NCBI GenBank assembly: GCA_001399795.1
Contig: LIHK01000014.1
Coordinates: 24,292-67,642, forward strand
DNA from: Candidatus Bathyarchaeota archaeon BA2
GTDB taxonomy: Archaea; Thermoproteota; Bathyarchaeia; Bathyarchaeales; Bathyarchaeaceae
DNA length: 43,351 nt
Reading direction: 5' to 3'
Shown here piece after piece: positions 9,342 through 16,740 of the stretch. The notes beneath the pieces are model-generated. The model was not told the DNA's origin, made no database searches, and saw only the letters and a program-made list of their open reading frames with translations. Each line of letters opens with the position of its first letter. Within the stretch, counting starts at the first letter, position 1. The translations under genes were made by a program, and so were the position numbers.

Positions 9342-9511
9342 TAGGAAAGGAAATCGGCGACAAGATCATTGGGGAACAAATCATCTGCGAATGCCGTAAA
9401 ATCAGAGGGCCTGTCCTCATACATAAAGGCGCCCACAGAGCACAAAGATACGTTCTCTACGGATTTCCAGCTAAAGCCGTAATAACAAAGAAATGGAGGA
9501 TAATCAAGTAG
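9338..9511 (+). CDS. Small coupled hypothetical protein
   Basis: 57 residues starting at a TTG that overlaps the stop of the RHH regulator (TTGA). The product is basic, with ICECR near the N-terminus, GPVLIHKGAHRAQRYVLYG in the middle and a K-rich end. It resembles no family I recognise with certainty. Codon content and the 4-nt overlap favour a real gene, but its shortness and TTG start leave doubt. Confidence 0.4.
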   Translation: MIGKEIGDKIIGEQIICECRKIRGPVLIHKGAHRAQRYVLYGFPAKAVITKKWRIIK

Positions 9512-9524
9512 CCGTCCAAAAACA

Positions 9525-9582
9525 TAGCAGATTGGAATTCTTCCGCACGCTCTGCAGACATCCCCGCAAACCTCCCCTTTTT
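9525..9582. repeat. Dispersed repeat, copy 1
   Basis: Begins TAGCAGATTG and ends CCCCGCAAACCTCCCCTTTTT. The same two ends with similar spacing recur at 11048-11106, and the TAGCAGATTG core also occurs at 10436-10445. It lies in the 3' flank of the small coupled gene and just beyond the 3' end of the broken membrane protein gene. Confidence 0.4.
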
Positions 9583-9594
9583 CTAATGTTTGGT

Positions 9595-10095
9595 TCAAGT
9601 TTTTGGTTTACTTACTTCGTTTATGATTTTTTGCACTTCGTTAATGAAAGAAGAATCATATAGTTTCTCGCTGTCATTGAAAACATCCATGAAGATTTTA
9701 TTCTTAGTAAGCTCTCTTATCCAATTTTTCCATTGTTCCCAGTCTTCTTCCTTTAACCACTTCATTTTTTATAAGAAATCCAGACCCTTTCTAGCAGTCC
9801 GAAAAGCGAATCAAAATAGCAATACAAGGCCTTTTTGTCTTTGTTATAATTATCCCAATTCTTTGGCTTACTTCCAATCATGCATGCCTCTTGAAGGCTT
9901 GGGCGCTCAATTAACGATAGAGTCATGTTGGAAAAATCGCTCATCAATTTTTCATAGACACTTTAATTCTCTTCTTTGAAGCAGTATTTGATAAACAAGA
10001 GCGAATAACGAAATTACAAGACAAATGTTGGCTGCAAGTGTTACTAAATCTACCACATCTATGGGTATCAAAAACCCACCATCCTCCAATTTCAT
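9595..10095 (-). pseudogene. Membrane-anchored hypothetical protein broken by two frameshifts
   Basis: Three consecutive minus-strand pieces join into one plausible protein. Piece 1 (10095-9952) has a membrane helix (LVTLAANICLVISLFALVYQ) followed by basic QRREL. Piece 2 runs through YEKLMSDFSNMTLSLIERP and FDSLFGLLERVWISYKK and stops at 9762. Piece 3 starts at 9765 with an ATGA overlap, MKWLKEEDWEQWKNWIREL, and ends at 9595. One extra A in the A6 run at 9765-9770 joins pieces 2 and 3; one base fewer near 9955-9963 joins 1 and 2. The architecture (one helix, cytosolic helical tail of about 120 residues) matches a class of archaeal orphan proteins. Function unknown. The frame is open upstream of the ATG, so the true N-terminus may be longer. 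Confidence 0.5.
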
Positions 10096-10500
10096 TCTTT
10101 CTACTAATATTAATTTAATAGATTTTCTTAAAGCGGAAATGACGAAGAATAAACCATGCGATAGTGATAATATTCCCGTGATTTCTCCCTTTTTTCCTGA
10201 CCCATTTGGAGCCTGATAACAGAGGTATGTTGAAGTCAGTATTTTTCTGAAAACCGCAACTGCGGTGGAGATGGACGGTTGTAGATAGACTTCCTAGTTT
10301 TTTCTTTAAATACTCCTAACATAGAAACTGCAAGATGTGGTGCAGATAACCTGTCTGTAGATTGACGCTCCATCTAACCCCTAATATATGATACTATCTA
10401 ACATTGAAACCGCAGAATCGGTGCAGTCTTCGACTTAGCAGATTGATATTTTTTGTGGGCTAAATCGATGCAGAGTCTTAGAATGAACGCTTGCGCATTT
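10096..10500. other. Intergenic region with short degenerate repeats
   Basis: No gene is called. Three loosely similar segments near 10249, 10322 and 10403 share the pattern GAAAcYGCA followed after 6-10 bases by YGGTGcAG. The TAGCAGATTG core at 10436-10445 belongs to the dispersed repeat. The minus strand has a stop-free extension of the broken membrane protein up to about 10285 but no start codon. Confidence 0.35.
10436..10445. repeat. Dispersed repeat, core only
   Basis: TAGCAGATTG, identical to the start of the copies at 9525 and 11048; what follows (ATATTTTTT) does not preserve the distal CCCCGCAAAC part. Confidence 0.3.
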
Positions 10501-10779
10501 TCATTCATAAACGCGTTTGCGATGGCCTACAACTAACAGGAATACTGTGCTTTCCTTAACCTGATATAGAACTCGATAATTCCCTACCCTTAACGAGTAG
10601 ACGCCTTTCCATTCACCGCGTAGAAGCTTTCCAGCATAGGGATTTATTTTCAAAGCATTGACTTCGCGAAGTATCCGCACTTGAACTTCTCTGTCTAAAG
10701 CTTTAATTTTCTTCAAAAAACGGGGAGTAAACCTAACTTCAAACTTTGCCTTCAAGGCCCAACTCTCTGATAAGGTCAT
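10501..10779 (-). CDS. RelE/ParE-type toxin (mRNA interferase family)
   Basis: The core KFEVRFTPRFLKKIKALD, then NPYAGKLLRGEWKGVYSLRVGNYRVLYQV and VVGHRKRVYE, is diagnostic of the RelE/ParE superfamily, whose toxins cut mRNA on the ribosome or poison gyrase. The basic residues and the C-terminal RxxVYE tail are present, so it looks intact. The ATG at 10779 gives 92 residues; a TTG at 10755 gives 84 residues starting right at the domain and may be the true start. Both overlap the end of the antitoxin gene, as expected for a coupled pair. Confidence 0.8.
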   Translation of the reverse strand: MTLSESWALKAKFEVRFTPRFLKKIKALDREVQVRILREVNALKINPYAGKLLRGEWKGVYSLRVGNYRVLYQVKESTVFLLVVGHRKRVYE

Positions 10780-10939
10780 CAAGCGGCCTAGCCTTACCCT
10801 CTTCAACTTCTCGCAAAGCAGCCCTCAAATCTTTAACAAGTTCGTTATCCTGCATAACTTCAAGGGTCTCTAACAACTCATCCATCAAACCGGCTGCCCT
10901 CGCCAACAACTCTTTCTCTTCGTTTGTCAAGAGAGTCAT
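10739..10939 (-). CDS. Antitoxin partner of RelE-type toxin
   Basis: 66 residues, mostly helical and acidic (NEEKELLARAAGLMDELLETL), with EEGKARPLDDLIRELGLEG at the C-terminus, the part that usually wraps the toxin. It ends inside the toxin gene. No clear DNA-binding domain is visible, so autoregulation is uncertain. GAGGTTG lies about 14 nt upstream of the ATG, and a TATA-like TTTTATATTT at about 10960-10970. Identification rests on small size, composition and position. Confidence 0.7.
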   Translation of the reverse strand: MTLLTNEEKELLARAAGLMDELLETLEVMQDNELVKDLRAALREVEEGKARPLDDLIRELGLEGKV

Positions 10940-11047
10940 TTCAGCTTCACAACCTCTACGAAATATAAAATAACCACAGGATATTTTAACCCTTACTCTC
11001 TAAACACGACAAATAGATGCACGGCAAAGAACTTTCTAAGCGAGAAC

Positions 11048-11106
11048 TAGCAGATTGAGATTTATCAGCGAGGAGTGGAGATATCCCCCCGCAAACTCCC
11101 TTTTTT
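11048..11106. repeat. Dispersed repeat, copy 2
   Basis: Starts TAGCAGATTGAGATTT and ends CCCCCCGCAAACTCCCTTTTTT, matching both ends of the 9525-9582 segment in the same orientation and at nearly the same length. It lies between the antitoxin promoter and the 3' end of the membrane protein gene at 11152. Confidence 0.4.
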
Positions 11107-11151
11107 ATGTTTTAGAGGCATATAACCTGATCTCAAACGGTGAGATGGCCA

Positions 11152-11664
11152 TTAACATTTTTGAAGGCCTTTGATAATCCCAACGGTATCTTCTATTTCA
11201 GGTCTTAGTTCTGTCATCATTTTAAGCAATCGTTCATTGTAGGCTTTGATGATGATAGGGTATTCTATAAGCTGTTTGCTCGCCGCCCTTGTAAGTTCTC
11301 GATTCTGGATAATGCTGTTAACCCATTCTAACGCTTGGTAAAGTTGACTGAGCTTTTCCATTGTTGAATGATCTAAGAATCTGGTGATGTCTCCAGCTCT
11401 TGCTATAAGCCACGAAGAGGTTGAGAAGCTAACTGGCTGGATAACTGATTCGGTCCGCGTCTCTTCGATTATCTTTAATTCATTAGAGAGGATTTCCAAG
11501 TTTTTCTTAGAGGTGTAAACGTTGCGGTTAATTTCATCAAAGAGAAGAGCAAGAATTTTTCTCCTTTGCCTTAAAACCTCTTGACGCTCCTTCCAACGAT
11601 CATAGGCAAAAAGTAAGAAGAAGCCGAAAAGAGTGCCGACAAGAGTGTAAGCAACTTCATTCAA
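11152..11664 (-). CDS. Membrane-anchored coiled-coil hypothetical protein
   Basis: 170 residues. One N-terminal membrane helix (residues about 5-20, AYTLVGTLFGFFLLFAYDRW) is followed by a basic segment (KERQEVLRQRRK) and a long helical cytosolic part predicted as coiled coil. The positive-inside rule places the bulk in the cytoplasm. No family recognised. It resembles the broken protein at 9595-10095 in architecture but not visibly in sequence. Ends 87 bp before the SAM synthetase stop and is read in the same direction, downstream of it. Confidence 0.55.
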   Translation of the reverse strand: MNEVAYTLVGTLFGFFLLFAYDRWKERQEVLRQRRKILALLFDEINRNVYTSKKNLEILSNELKIIEETRTESVIQPVSFSTSSWLIARAGDITRFLDHSTMEKLSQLYQALEWVNSIIQNRELTRAASKQLIEYPIIIKAYNERLLKMMTELRPEIEDTVGIIKGLQKC

Positions 11665-11751
11665 CCTATGACGACCTTCGGGATATCACATTTAAGCTTA
11701 ATATACTTTAGCATTACTCTCGTTTCTTTTCTGTGTGTTTGTTCCAAAAGG

Positions 11752-12960
11752 TTAGCATACTGGGATTTTTCCATAGGCTAGGTCTGTGCAGAATTTTTCT
11801 ATGTTTTCGAGTTCGTTGTCCATCACTTCTTCTATCTCTTTTCGAACGTGTTCAAAGGAGTTTCCAGATTTCATGACTACTTGAGCAGCGGCTATAGCTG
11901 GTTGATCAATGGGTTTGCCTATCTGACTTAGGAGCCATATGTAAACCTCTTCTATTCCATCTATTTGCTCGTAAACGCTGTTGGCTATTCTGTGAGTTAG
12001 GAGGTTGTAGATTTTTCCAACGTGACTCACGGGATTCTTTCCAGCTGCTGCCTCAGAACATAGAGGTCTGTTCAAAGGTATGACGCCGTTAACTCGGTTT
12101 CCTCTACCAACTTGGCCAGAGTCTGCACCGTCAGCGCTTGTACCGAGCACTGTTAGGTAAACTCCTCCTATGCCCCTTCCTTCAACATCCAGCGTGTTCA
12201 AATTCACCGTGACATTTTCAAAATCAGCCTTTTCCTTCACGAACCTGTTTATTTCCTCTAAAATCTCAGCTTTTTTTCTGAAGTAGTCTTTCTCGCTTTC
12301 AACGAACCTGTCGACAAAAGCCATGGCGATGGTTAAATCCAGGTTCTTGCCCCTTCTAAGACCCATCACCTTTACGTCTTCCCCTGACTCCGGGAACCTT
12401 CTCTTGAAATCTTCGGAATTCATGTACCGCTCGGTTTCCAGAACAATGGTCTCCGTTTTTGTCATGGGGGCGTAGCCTACAGCTGCCGAGGTATCGTTGG
12501 CGCCGAGAAGCATTCCCTTCCTCTTGAAGATGTCCGTGAGTTCCGCAGATCCAGGCTTTAACTCCACCTGATACTTTACATGTTTTTCCGGGTCCACGAA
12601 CCTGAGGTTGTTTTTGAACCATTTTTTTGCTGTTTGAATGGCTATTTGTTTAATTGGTAGGCTGGTTCCGTCAACTTCGAAGGTTGCTCTGTCGCCGAAT
12701 ATTAGAAGCATAGGCTCCTTGACTAAACCTCCGCCGAATTTTGTTTCAATTTCACCTGCAACCAGCAAAGATTTGTCAGTATTGTGATGCATGATTGCCC
12801 CAAACTTTTCTAGATAGACTCTGCTTAACCTTACCGATATCTGATCCATTATGGCGTCGCATATGGAGTCAGGATGCCCAATGCCCTTCCTTTCCACAAT
12901 TTCAAGTTTTTGTTTTTCAAGGGGCGTTTGATCTAGGCCGTTGACGAATATGTTTCGCAT
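11752..12960 (-). CDS. mat: S-adenosylmethionine synthetase, archaeal type
   Basis: 402 residues, the standard length of the archaeal methionine adenosyltransferase family, which makes SAM from methionine and ATP. Family segments seen: ERKGIGHPDSICDAIMD near residue 24, HHNTDKSLLVAGE, GANDTSAAVGYAP, GADSGQVGRGNRVNGVIPLNRP and GKNPVSHVGKIYN. ATG at 12960 with AAGGTG six bases upstream. That ribosome-binding site lies in the right arm of a 7-bp inverted repeat (12963-12981), and a TATA-like GATATATATTAA sits at about 12996-13007, so the repeat covers the expected transcription start. The gene is divergent from the HTH-CBS gene 87 bp away. Confidence 0.95.
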   Translation of the reverse strand: MRNIFVNGLDQTPLEKQKLEIVERKGIGHPDSICDAIMDQISVRLSRVYLEKFGAIMHHNTDKSLLVAGEIETKFGGGLVKEPMLLIFGDRATFEVDGTSLPIKQIAIQTAKKWFKNNLRFVDPEKHVKYQVELKPGSAELTDIFKRKGMLLGANDTSAAVGYAPMTKTETIVLETERYMNSEDFKRRFPESGEDVKVMGLRRGKNLDLTIAMAFVDRFVESEKDYFRKKAEILEEINRFVKEKADFENVTVNLNTLDVEGRGIGGVYLTVLGTSADGADSGQVGRGNRVNGVIPLNRPLCSEAAAGKNPVSHVGKIYNLLTHRIANSVYEQIDGIEEVYIWLLSQIGKPIDQPAIAAAQVVMKSGNSFEHVRKEIEEVMDNELENIEKFCTDLAYGKIPVC

Positions 12961-12962
12961 GG

Positions 12963-12981
12963 AAACACCTTAACGGTGTTT
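12963..12981 (-). promoter_or_regulatory. Inverted repeat at mat transcription/translation start
   Basis: Perfect arms AAACACC and GGTGTTT around a 5-bp spacer, ending two bases before the mat ATG. In the transcript the second arm contains the AAGGUG ribosome-binding site, so a hairpin would hide it; as DNA it would be an operator over the transcription start. Either could give control of SAM synthesis. Confidence 0.5.
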
Positions 12982-13030
12982 AATAAACAGAAGTTAATAT
13001 ATATCTTGTGATATAGAAAATGTATAAAAA

Positions 13031-13045
13031 ATAACCTTGGGTTAT
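13031..13045 (+). promoter_or_regulatory. Palindromic operator before the HTH-CBS gene
   Basis: ATAACC-TTG-GGTTAT, perfect 6-bp arms, ending two bases before the ATG at 13048. A TATA-like GTATAAAAA lies at about 13022-13030, which would put transcription start at or near the ATG. A protein bound here would block initiation complex assembly; autorepression by the HTH protein is the simplest inference. Confidence 0.5.
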
Positions 13046-13047
13046 CA

Positions 13048-13590
13048 ATGATCATAACAGGAGCTATGCTGAAAAAGTTAAGAGTAAACGCAGGGTTGAC
13101 CCAAAGACAGCTAGCCCAGCTAGTCGGTGTTTCTCAAGCTCATGTTGCAAAAATTGAGGGAGGAAAAGTTGATCCCCGACTATCCACTGTGAACAAAATC
13201 CTTCAAGTTCTCACAGAAGGGGAGGGAAAAAACTGCGAGGAAGTTATGACGAAGAAAGTGATCTTCGTGAGCCCAGACGACAAAATTCTGAAAGTGAGCG
13301 AACTCATGATGAAACACGCAATATCTCAGTTGCCTGTAATTGAAAAGGGAAAGGTGATAGGCACGGTTACAGAGGAAAGCATCATCAGAAATCTAAGCTC
13401 AACCATTGCAGATGAAACTGTTGAGCGGGTGATGCAGCCGCCTCTGCCAAGCGTTCCAGAAGACACAAGCGTGAGTATGATCAAACCCTTGTTAGAAGAC
13501 CATCCAGGCGTTTTGGTGGTGAAGAAGGGAGACATTGTAGGCATAATAACAAGATCAGACCTACTGAAAATCGTTTCCAAAAGCCTCTAA
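13048..13590 (+). CDS. HTH (XRE-type) regulator with two CBS domains
   Basis: 180 residues. Helix-turn-helix at about 7-58 (LRVNAGLTQRQLAQLVGVSQ, then AHVAKIEGGKVDPRLSTV); CBS pair at about 64-178 (CEEVMTKKVIFVSPDDKI ... LPVIEKGKVIGTVTEESI, and VERVMQPPLPSVPEDTSV ... GIITRSDLLKIV). CBS pairs bind adenosyl ligands such as AMP, ATP and, in some archaeal proteins, SAM or methylthioadenosine. It is transcribed divergently from SAM synthetase with palindromes at both starts, so a SAM-sensing repressor is a reasonable inference, not shown. Ends with a 4-bp convergent overlap with the Lon-like protease gene. Confidence 0.88.
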   Translation: MIITGAMLKKLRVNAGLTQRQLAQLVGVSQAHVAKIEGGKVDPRLSTVNKILQVLTEGEGKNCEEVMTKKVIFVSPDDKILKVSELMMKHAISQLPVIEKGKVIGTVTEESIIRNLSSTIADETVERVMQPPLPSVPEDTSVSMIKPLLEDHPGVLVVKKGDIVGIITRSDLLKIVSKSL

Positions 13591-14357
13591 GAACTTCTTG
13601 TAAATCTCTGATAGGCATGGCGTATTGTAGAGACTTCTATAACCACTGTGCTGTATCCGCGTTGACTAAGATATTCCTCGATTCTAATTCCATTTACTTT
13701 GCTTTGTCCTGGCGGGACTAAAAATTCCTTTGCACCATTTTCTGCTGCTGCTAATGCTTTTTTTAACAACCTACCAACACGGCCAATGGTGCCATCTGAG
13801 TTAATTTCCCCAGTGATGTATACATTATTGTTGATGATTTGATTTTGTATCGCCGCCATCAATGCAACCGTTATCGCTGCTCCAGCACTAGGCCCATCAA
13901 CGATATCAATTTCTTCTTCGGATTTTATTGTAAGAAGTACGTCTACATCCTTTAAAGGTAAACGCAAAGTATTCTTCGCAACGATAATAGCTGTTTCTAA
14001 ACTTTCTTGAAGGACTGTACCAATTTTGGCAGGTTGCGTGCCGACATAGGGTATACCTTCACCAATTCTTAATTCTATCTTGGCAACCATGACAACTCCC
14101 TCATAGGGATCTTTTTCTCTCACACCAACAATCTTGATAGACGAATTTACGGTACCCTCAGACTTCGCTAAGCTGTAGTAGAATTCTGAAAGATTCTTGT
14201 AATGGGCAACTTCAGATGTCAAGGACCTGTTTTCTAAAAATATAACACAAACAAATGAAGCTGAAACAATGTTTACCACGAAACTAACGATTAAGATAAC
14301 TGTCTTGAGGTTTAAGGGAGCCTTTTCTTTTTCTTCTGGGTAATGATTTGCTTCCAT
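13587..14357 (-). CDS. Membrane-anchored Lon-like S16 protease lacking the ATPase domain
   Basis: About 256 residues from ATG 14357 (a TTG at 14381 would add eight). One membrane helix (TVILIVSFVVNIVSASFVCVIFL) near the N-terminus is followed by a region with no Walker motifs and a Lon proteolytic domain: VDGPSAGAAI with catalytic serine (S165 in the longer numbering) and GRVGRLLKKALAA with lysine K208. The 43-residue spacing equals that of the Lon Ser-Lys dyad, so the site looks intact. ATP-independent Lon-like proteins of this build are known in archaea. The TATA-like AAATATATTT near 14386-14395 favours the ATG as a leaderless start. Topology (protease inside or outside the cell) is uncertain. 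Confidence 0.85.
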   Translation of the reverse strand: MEANHYPEEKEKAPLNLKTVILIVSFVVNIVSASFVCVIFLENRSLTSEVAHYKNLSEFYYSLAKSEGTVNSSIKIVGVREKDPYEGVVMVAKIELRIGEGIPYVGTQPAKIGTVLQESLETAIIVAKNTLRLPLKDVDVLLTIKSEEEIDIVDGPSAGAAITVALMAAIQNQIINNNVYITGEINSDGTIGRVGRLLKKALAAAENGAKEFLVPPGQSKVNGIRIEEYLSQRGYSTVVIEVSTIRHAYQRFTRSS

Positions 14358-14568
14358 CTTTGTCCCATTGAATGATTTCAACCTTCCAAATATATTTTTC
14401 AGTTTACACCCTACTTCAACATAGATTCAAAGGAAAGGTGCACCTTTAGATTTTAACTAGCTAGTGCATTTTGTCGCTTTGATTGATCGACGAAGAGCCA
14501 CTTGATGATGAAGAAAAACTATTTCAGCGGGTTTACATAAACATAAATAACTAGCAGAGAGTAAGAAA

Positions 14569-15303
14569 ATGACAAAAGTACTGGCATTTAACTGCAGCCC
14601 CAAGATGGAAAATAGCAATACAGCTCTTATCTTGAACCCTTTCCTTGAGGGAATGAAAGAGGCGGGAGCGGAAGTCGAGCTCTTCTATACGGGAAGGCTA
14701 AAGATCAACCCCTGCACTGGCGAGTTTAACTGCTGGACCAAGACTCCGGGTAAATGCTACCAAGACGATGACATGAACATGCTCTATCCTAAGCTACGAG
14801 GGGCAGACATCTTGGTGTTCGCCACCCCAGTCTACGTAGATGGGGTCTCCGGCCCGATGAAGAACTTGATGGATCGACTGATCCCGCTCGCGCAGCCGTT
14901 TATCGAGCTACGCGATGGTCACTGTCGTCACCCTTTGCGCGAAGGAACCAAGCACGGCAAAGTCGTGTTGGTCTCCAACTGTGGCTTCTGGGAAATGGAT
15001 AACTTCGACCCGCTGCTTGTCCACATGAAAGCCGCTTGCAAGAATGCAGGGAGAGAGTTTGCAGGGGCACTGCTGCGGCCCCATGGAGGGGGATTGAGGC
15101 TTATGATGGAGCTGGGTATGCCGTTAGATGACATCTTCGAGGCGGCGAAAGAGGCTGGCCGCCAACTGGTGAGGGATGGTAAGATGGCTCCCGAAACCCT
15201 CAAGATCGTCAGCCGTGAACTGATGCCGCTGGATTTGTACCTAAAAGCAGCCAATTCCATATTCCAAAAGGCGTTGGACGCAAAGGAGCTCGTGAAGCTT
15301 TAG
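14569..15303 (+). CDS. NADPH-dependent FMN reductase / iron-sulfur flavoprotein-like
   Basis: 244 residues, flavodoxin-like fold. VLAFNCSPKMENSNTALIL binds the FMN phosphate; the INPCTGEFNCWTKTPGKCYQ block followed by DDM is the cysteine-bearing segment of the WrbA/Isf-like family; FATPVYVDGVSGPMKNLMDR is the second flavin loop. Two of the four cysteines of classic iron-sulfur flavoproteins are not seen, so a cluster is doubtful. GC content and codon use are higher than in the neighbours, which may indicate transfer. Single gene; electron partner unknown. Confidence 0.85.
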   Translation: MTKVLAFNCSPKMENSNTALILNPFLEGMKEAGAEVELFYTGRLKINPCTGEFNCWTKTPGKCYQDDDMNMLYPKLRGADILVFATPVYVDGVSGPMKNLMDRLIPLAQPFIELRDGHCRHPLREGTKHGKVVLVSNCGFWEMDNFDPLLVHMKAACKNAGREFAGALLRPHGGGLRLMMELGMPLDDIFEAAKEAGRQLVRDGKMAPETLKIVSRELMPLDLYLKAANSIFQKALDAKELVKL

Positions 15304-15437
15304 TTTTCAACAAACCATCGAGTCTTCGAAATATCGGCGATTGTTAATATGTACTACGCCAAGATAGAACAATGAAATACGTTAAAGAAACAGATATCTT
15401 CCCTTGAGCACATGAATTCTCTACAGAGGTTGAAGAT

Positions 15438-16625
15438 GTGCGTGAAACGGCTAATTTAAGTAGCTTTTATCAAGCTATGCATAAAGCCATAAATGAACTC
15501 CGAAAATTGCCAACTAAAACGGTAACATTGATACATCATGATGATTGTGATGGTCTTTGCTCAGCTGCAGTTGTGAAGGCGGCTTTGGAGCGGGAGGGTT
15601 ATGAGGTTAAAACCTTTTGTTTGGAAAAGATTTATCCAGAAGTTATTGAGAGTCTGCATAAAAACGTAGGTAAAACTATCTTTTACGCGGACATAGGCTC
15701 TTCCCATGCCAGCTTCATCTCAAAGTGCAACGCTGGTCGAAACCTAACCATTATCTTGGATCACCACGACCCTACACCAGCAACAGACCCAAAAGTTTAC
15801 GACCTCAATTTAGAAAACTATGGCTTCCGCGGAGAAAGCGACTTCTCAGGAGCCACCTGCTGCTACTTTTTCGCAAAAGCCCTTAACGAACGCAACACAG
15901 ACCTCTCCTACCTAGCCCTAGTGGGAAGCTGCGAGATTCCAAACGGCTTCGTAAGTTTGAACAAAGCTGTTTTGGATGAGGCAATCGAGAATGGGGATAT
16001 TCAGGGCGAGGGAAAGAAAATCAAGATTGTGAAATTTGGAACCAGCGTCGGCAGTTTTTTCTCGAAGCTTCAAATTTTGGGGCCTGTGGGCTACTATGAG
16101 GGAGGGCCAGAACTTGGAATTAAAGTCTGTCTGGAGGGAGTAAACGACGAAGCGGAACGGAAAATCGCTGAGTTGGAAGAGAGGAGGAAAAAAGCGAACA
16201 AAAATCTTATAGCAAGACTTTATCGGGAGAGATTGAAAGAGACAGATCATATCCAATGGTTTGACGCCGGCGACATGTACAAGGGAATGGGAACGAAGGT
16301 TATAGGCCAATTCTGCTCGTTCTTGTCCTATCAAAGACGCCTAATCAAGCCAAATAAATACATTTTCGGCATCGTAAACGTGCCGCCAGACATACCCGGC
16401 TGGGGGAGGCTGGAGAAAACGTTCGCGAAGGCTTCTGTCAGAGTTCCTAAGAACATGCAAACCCTCATTGATCAAGGAAAAATGCTTGGCGCCGTTGACC
16501 TTTTGATAAAGTCCTCGGAGGGATTCGGCATCGCTGATGGTCACCAGTACGCCGCCAACGTTGTTGTTCCGACGGATAAAAAAGTAGTTCTCATAAAGAA
16601 CGCTGAAAAAATATTAAGCGCTTGA
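15438..16625 (+). CDS. DHH/DHHA1 family phosphoesterase (archaeal RecJ-like)
   Basis: 395 residues. Metal-binding motifs HHDDCDG (33-39), YADIG (about 83-87) and DHH (108-110) define the DHH superfamily; the C-terminal part ends IADGHQYAANVVVP with a DHHA1-like glycine-rich motif. Family members are nanoRNases, oligonucleotidases or RecJ-like exonucleases, some bound to the replicative helicase in archaea; the exact substrate cannot be read here. GTG start at 15438 behind GAGGTTGAAG; an ATG two bases earlier is out of frame. Confidence 0.85.
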   Translation: MRETANLSSFYQAMHKAINELRKLPTKTVTLIHHDDCDGLCSAAVVKAALEREGYEVKTFCLEKIYPEVIESLHKNVGKTIFYADIGSSHASFISKCNAGRNLTIILDHHDPTPATDPKVYDLNLENYGFRGESDFSGATCCYFFAKALNERNTDLSYLALVGSCEIPNGFVSLNKAVLDEAIENGDIQGEGKKIKIVKFGTSVGSFFSKLQILGPVGYYEGGPELGIKVCLEGVNDEAERKIAELEERRKKANKNLIARLYRERLKETDHIQWFDAGDMYKGMGTKVIGQFCSFLSYQRRLIKPNKYIFGIVNVPPDIPGWGRLEKTFAKASVRVPKNMQTLIDQGKMLGAVDLLIKSSEGFGIADGHQYAANVVVPTDKKVVLIKNAEKILSA

Positions 16626-16740
16626 AGGCGTATGAAGCTTCTTCTAAAATAGCACAGCCACGACAATGTTTTGTTCATCGCTGGTTTTAACTTAAAGTTG
16701 TAACAAAAATTGATAAATAGCTTCTTTCATAGTTAAAAAT

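Noticed and set aside
10096-10285. N-terminal extension of the broken membrane protein
   Set aside because: Stop-free for about 63 codons but without any start codon; kept only as a possibility in the gene entry.
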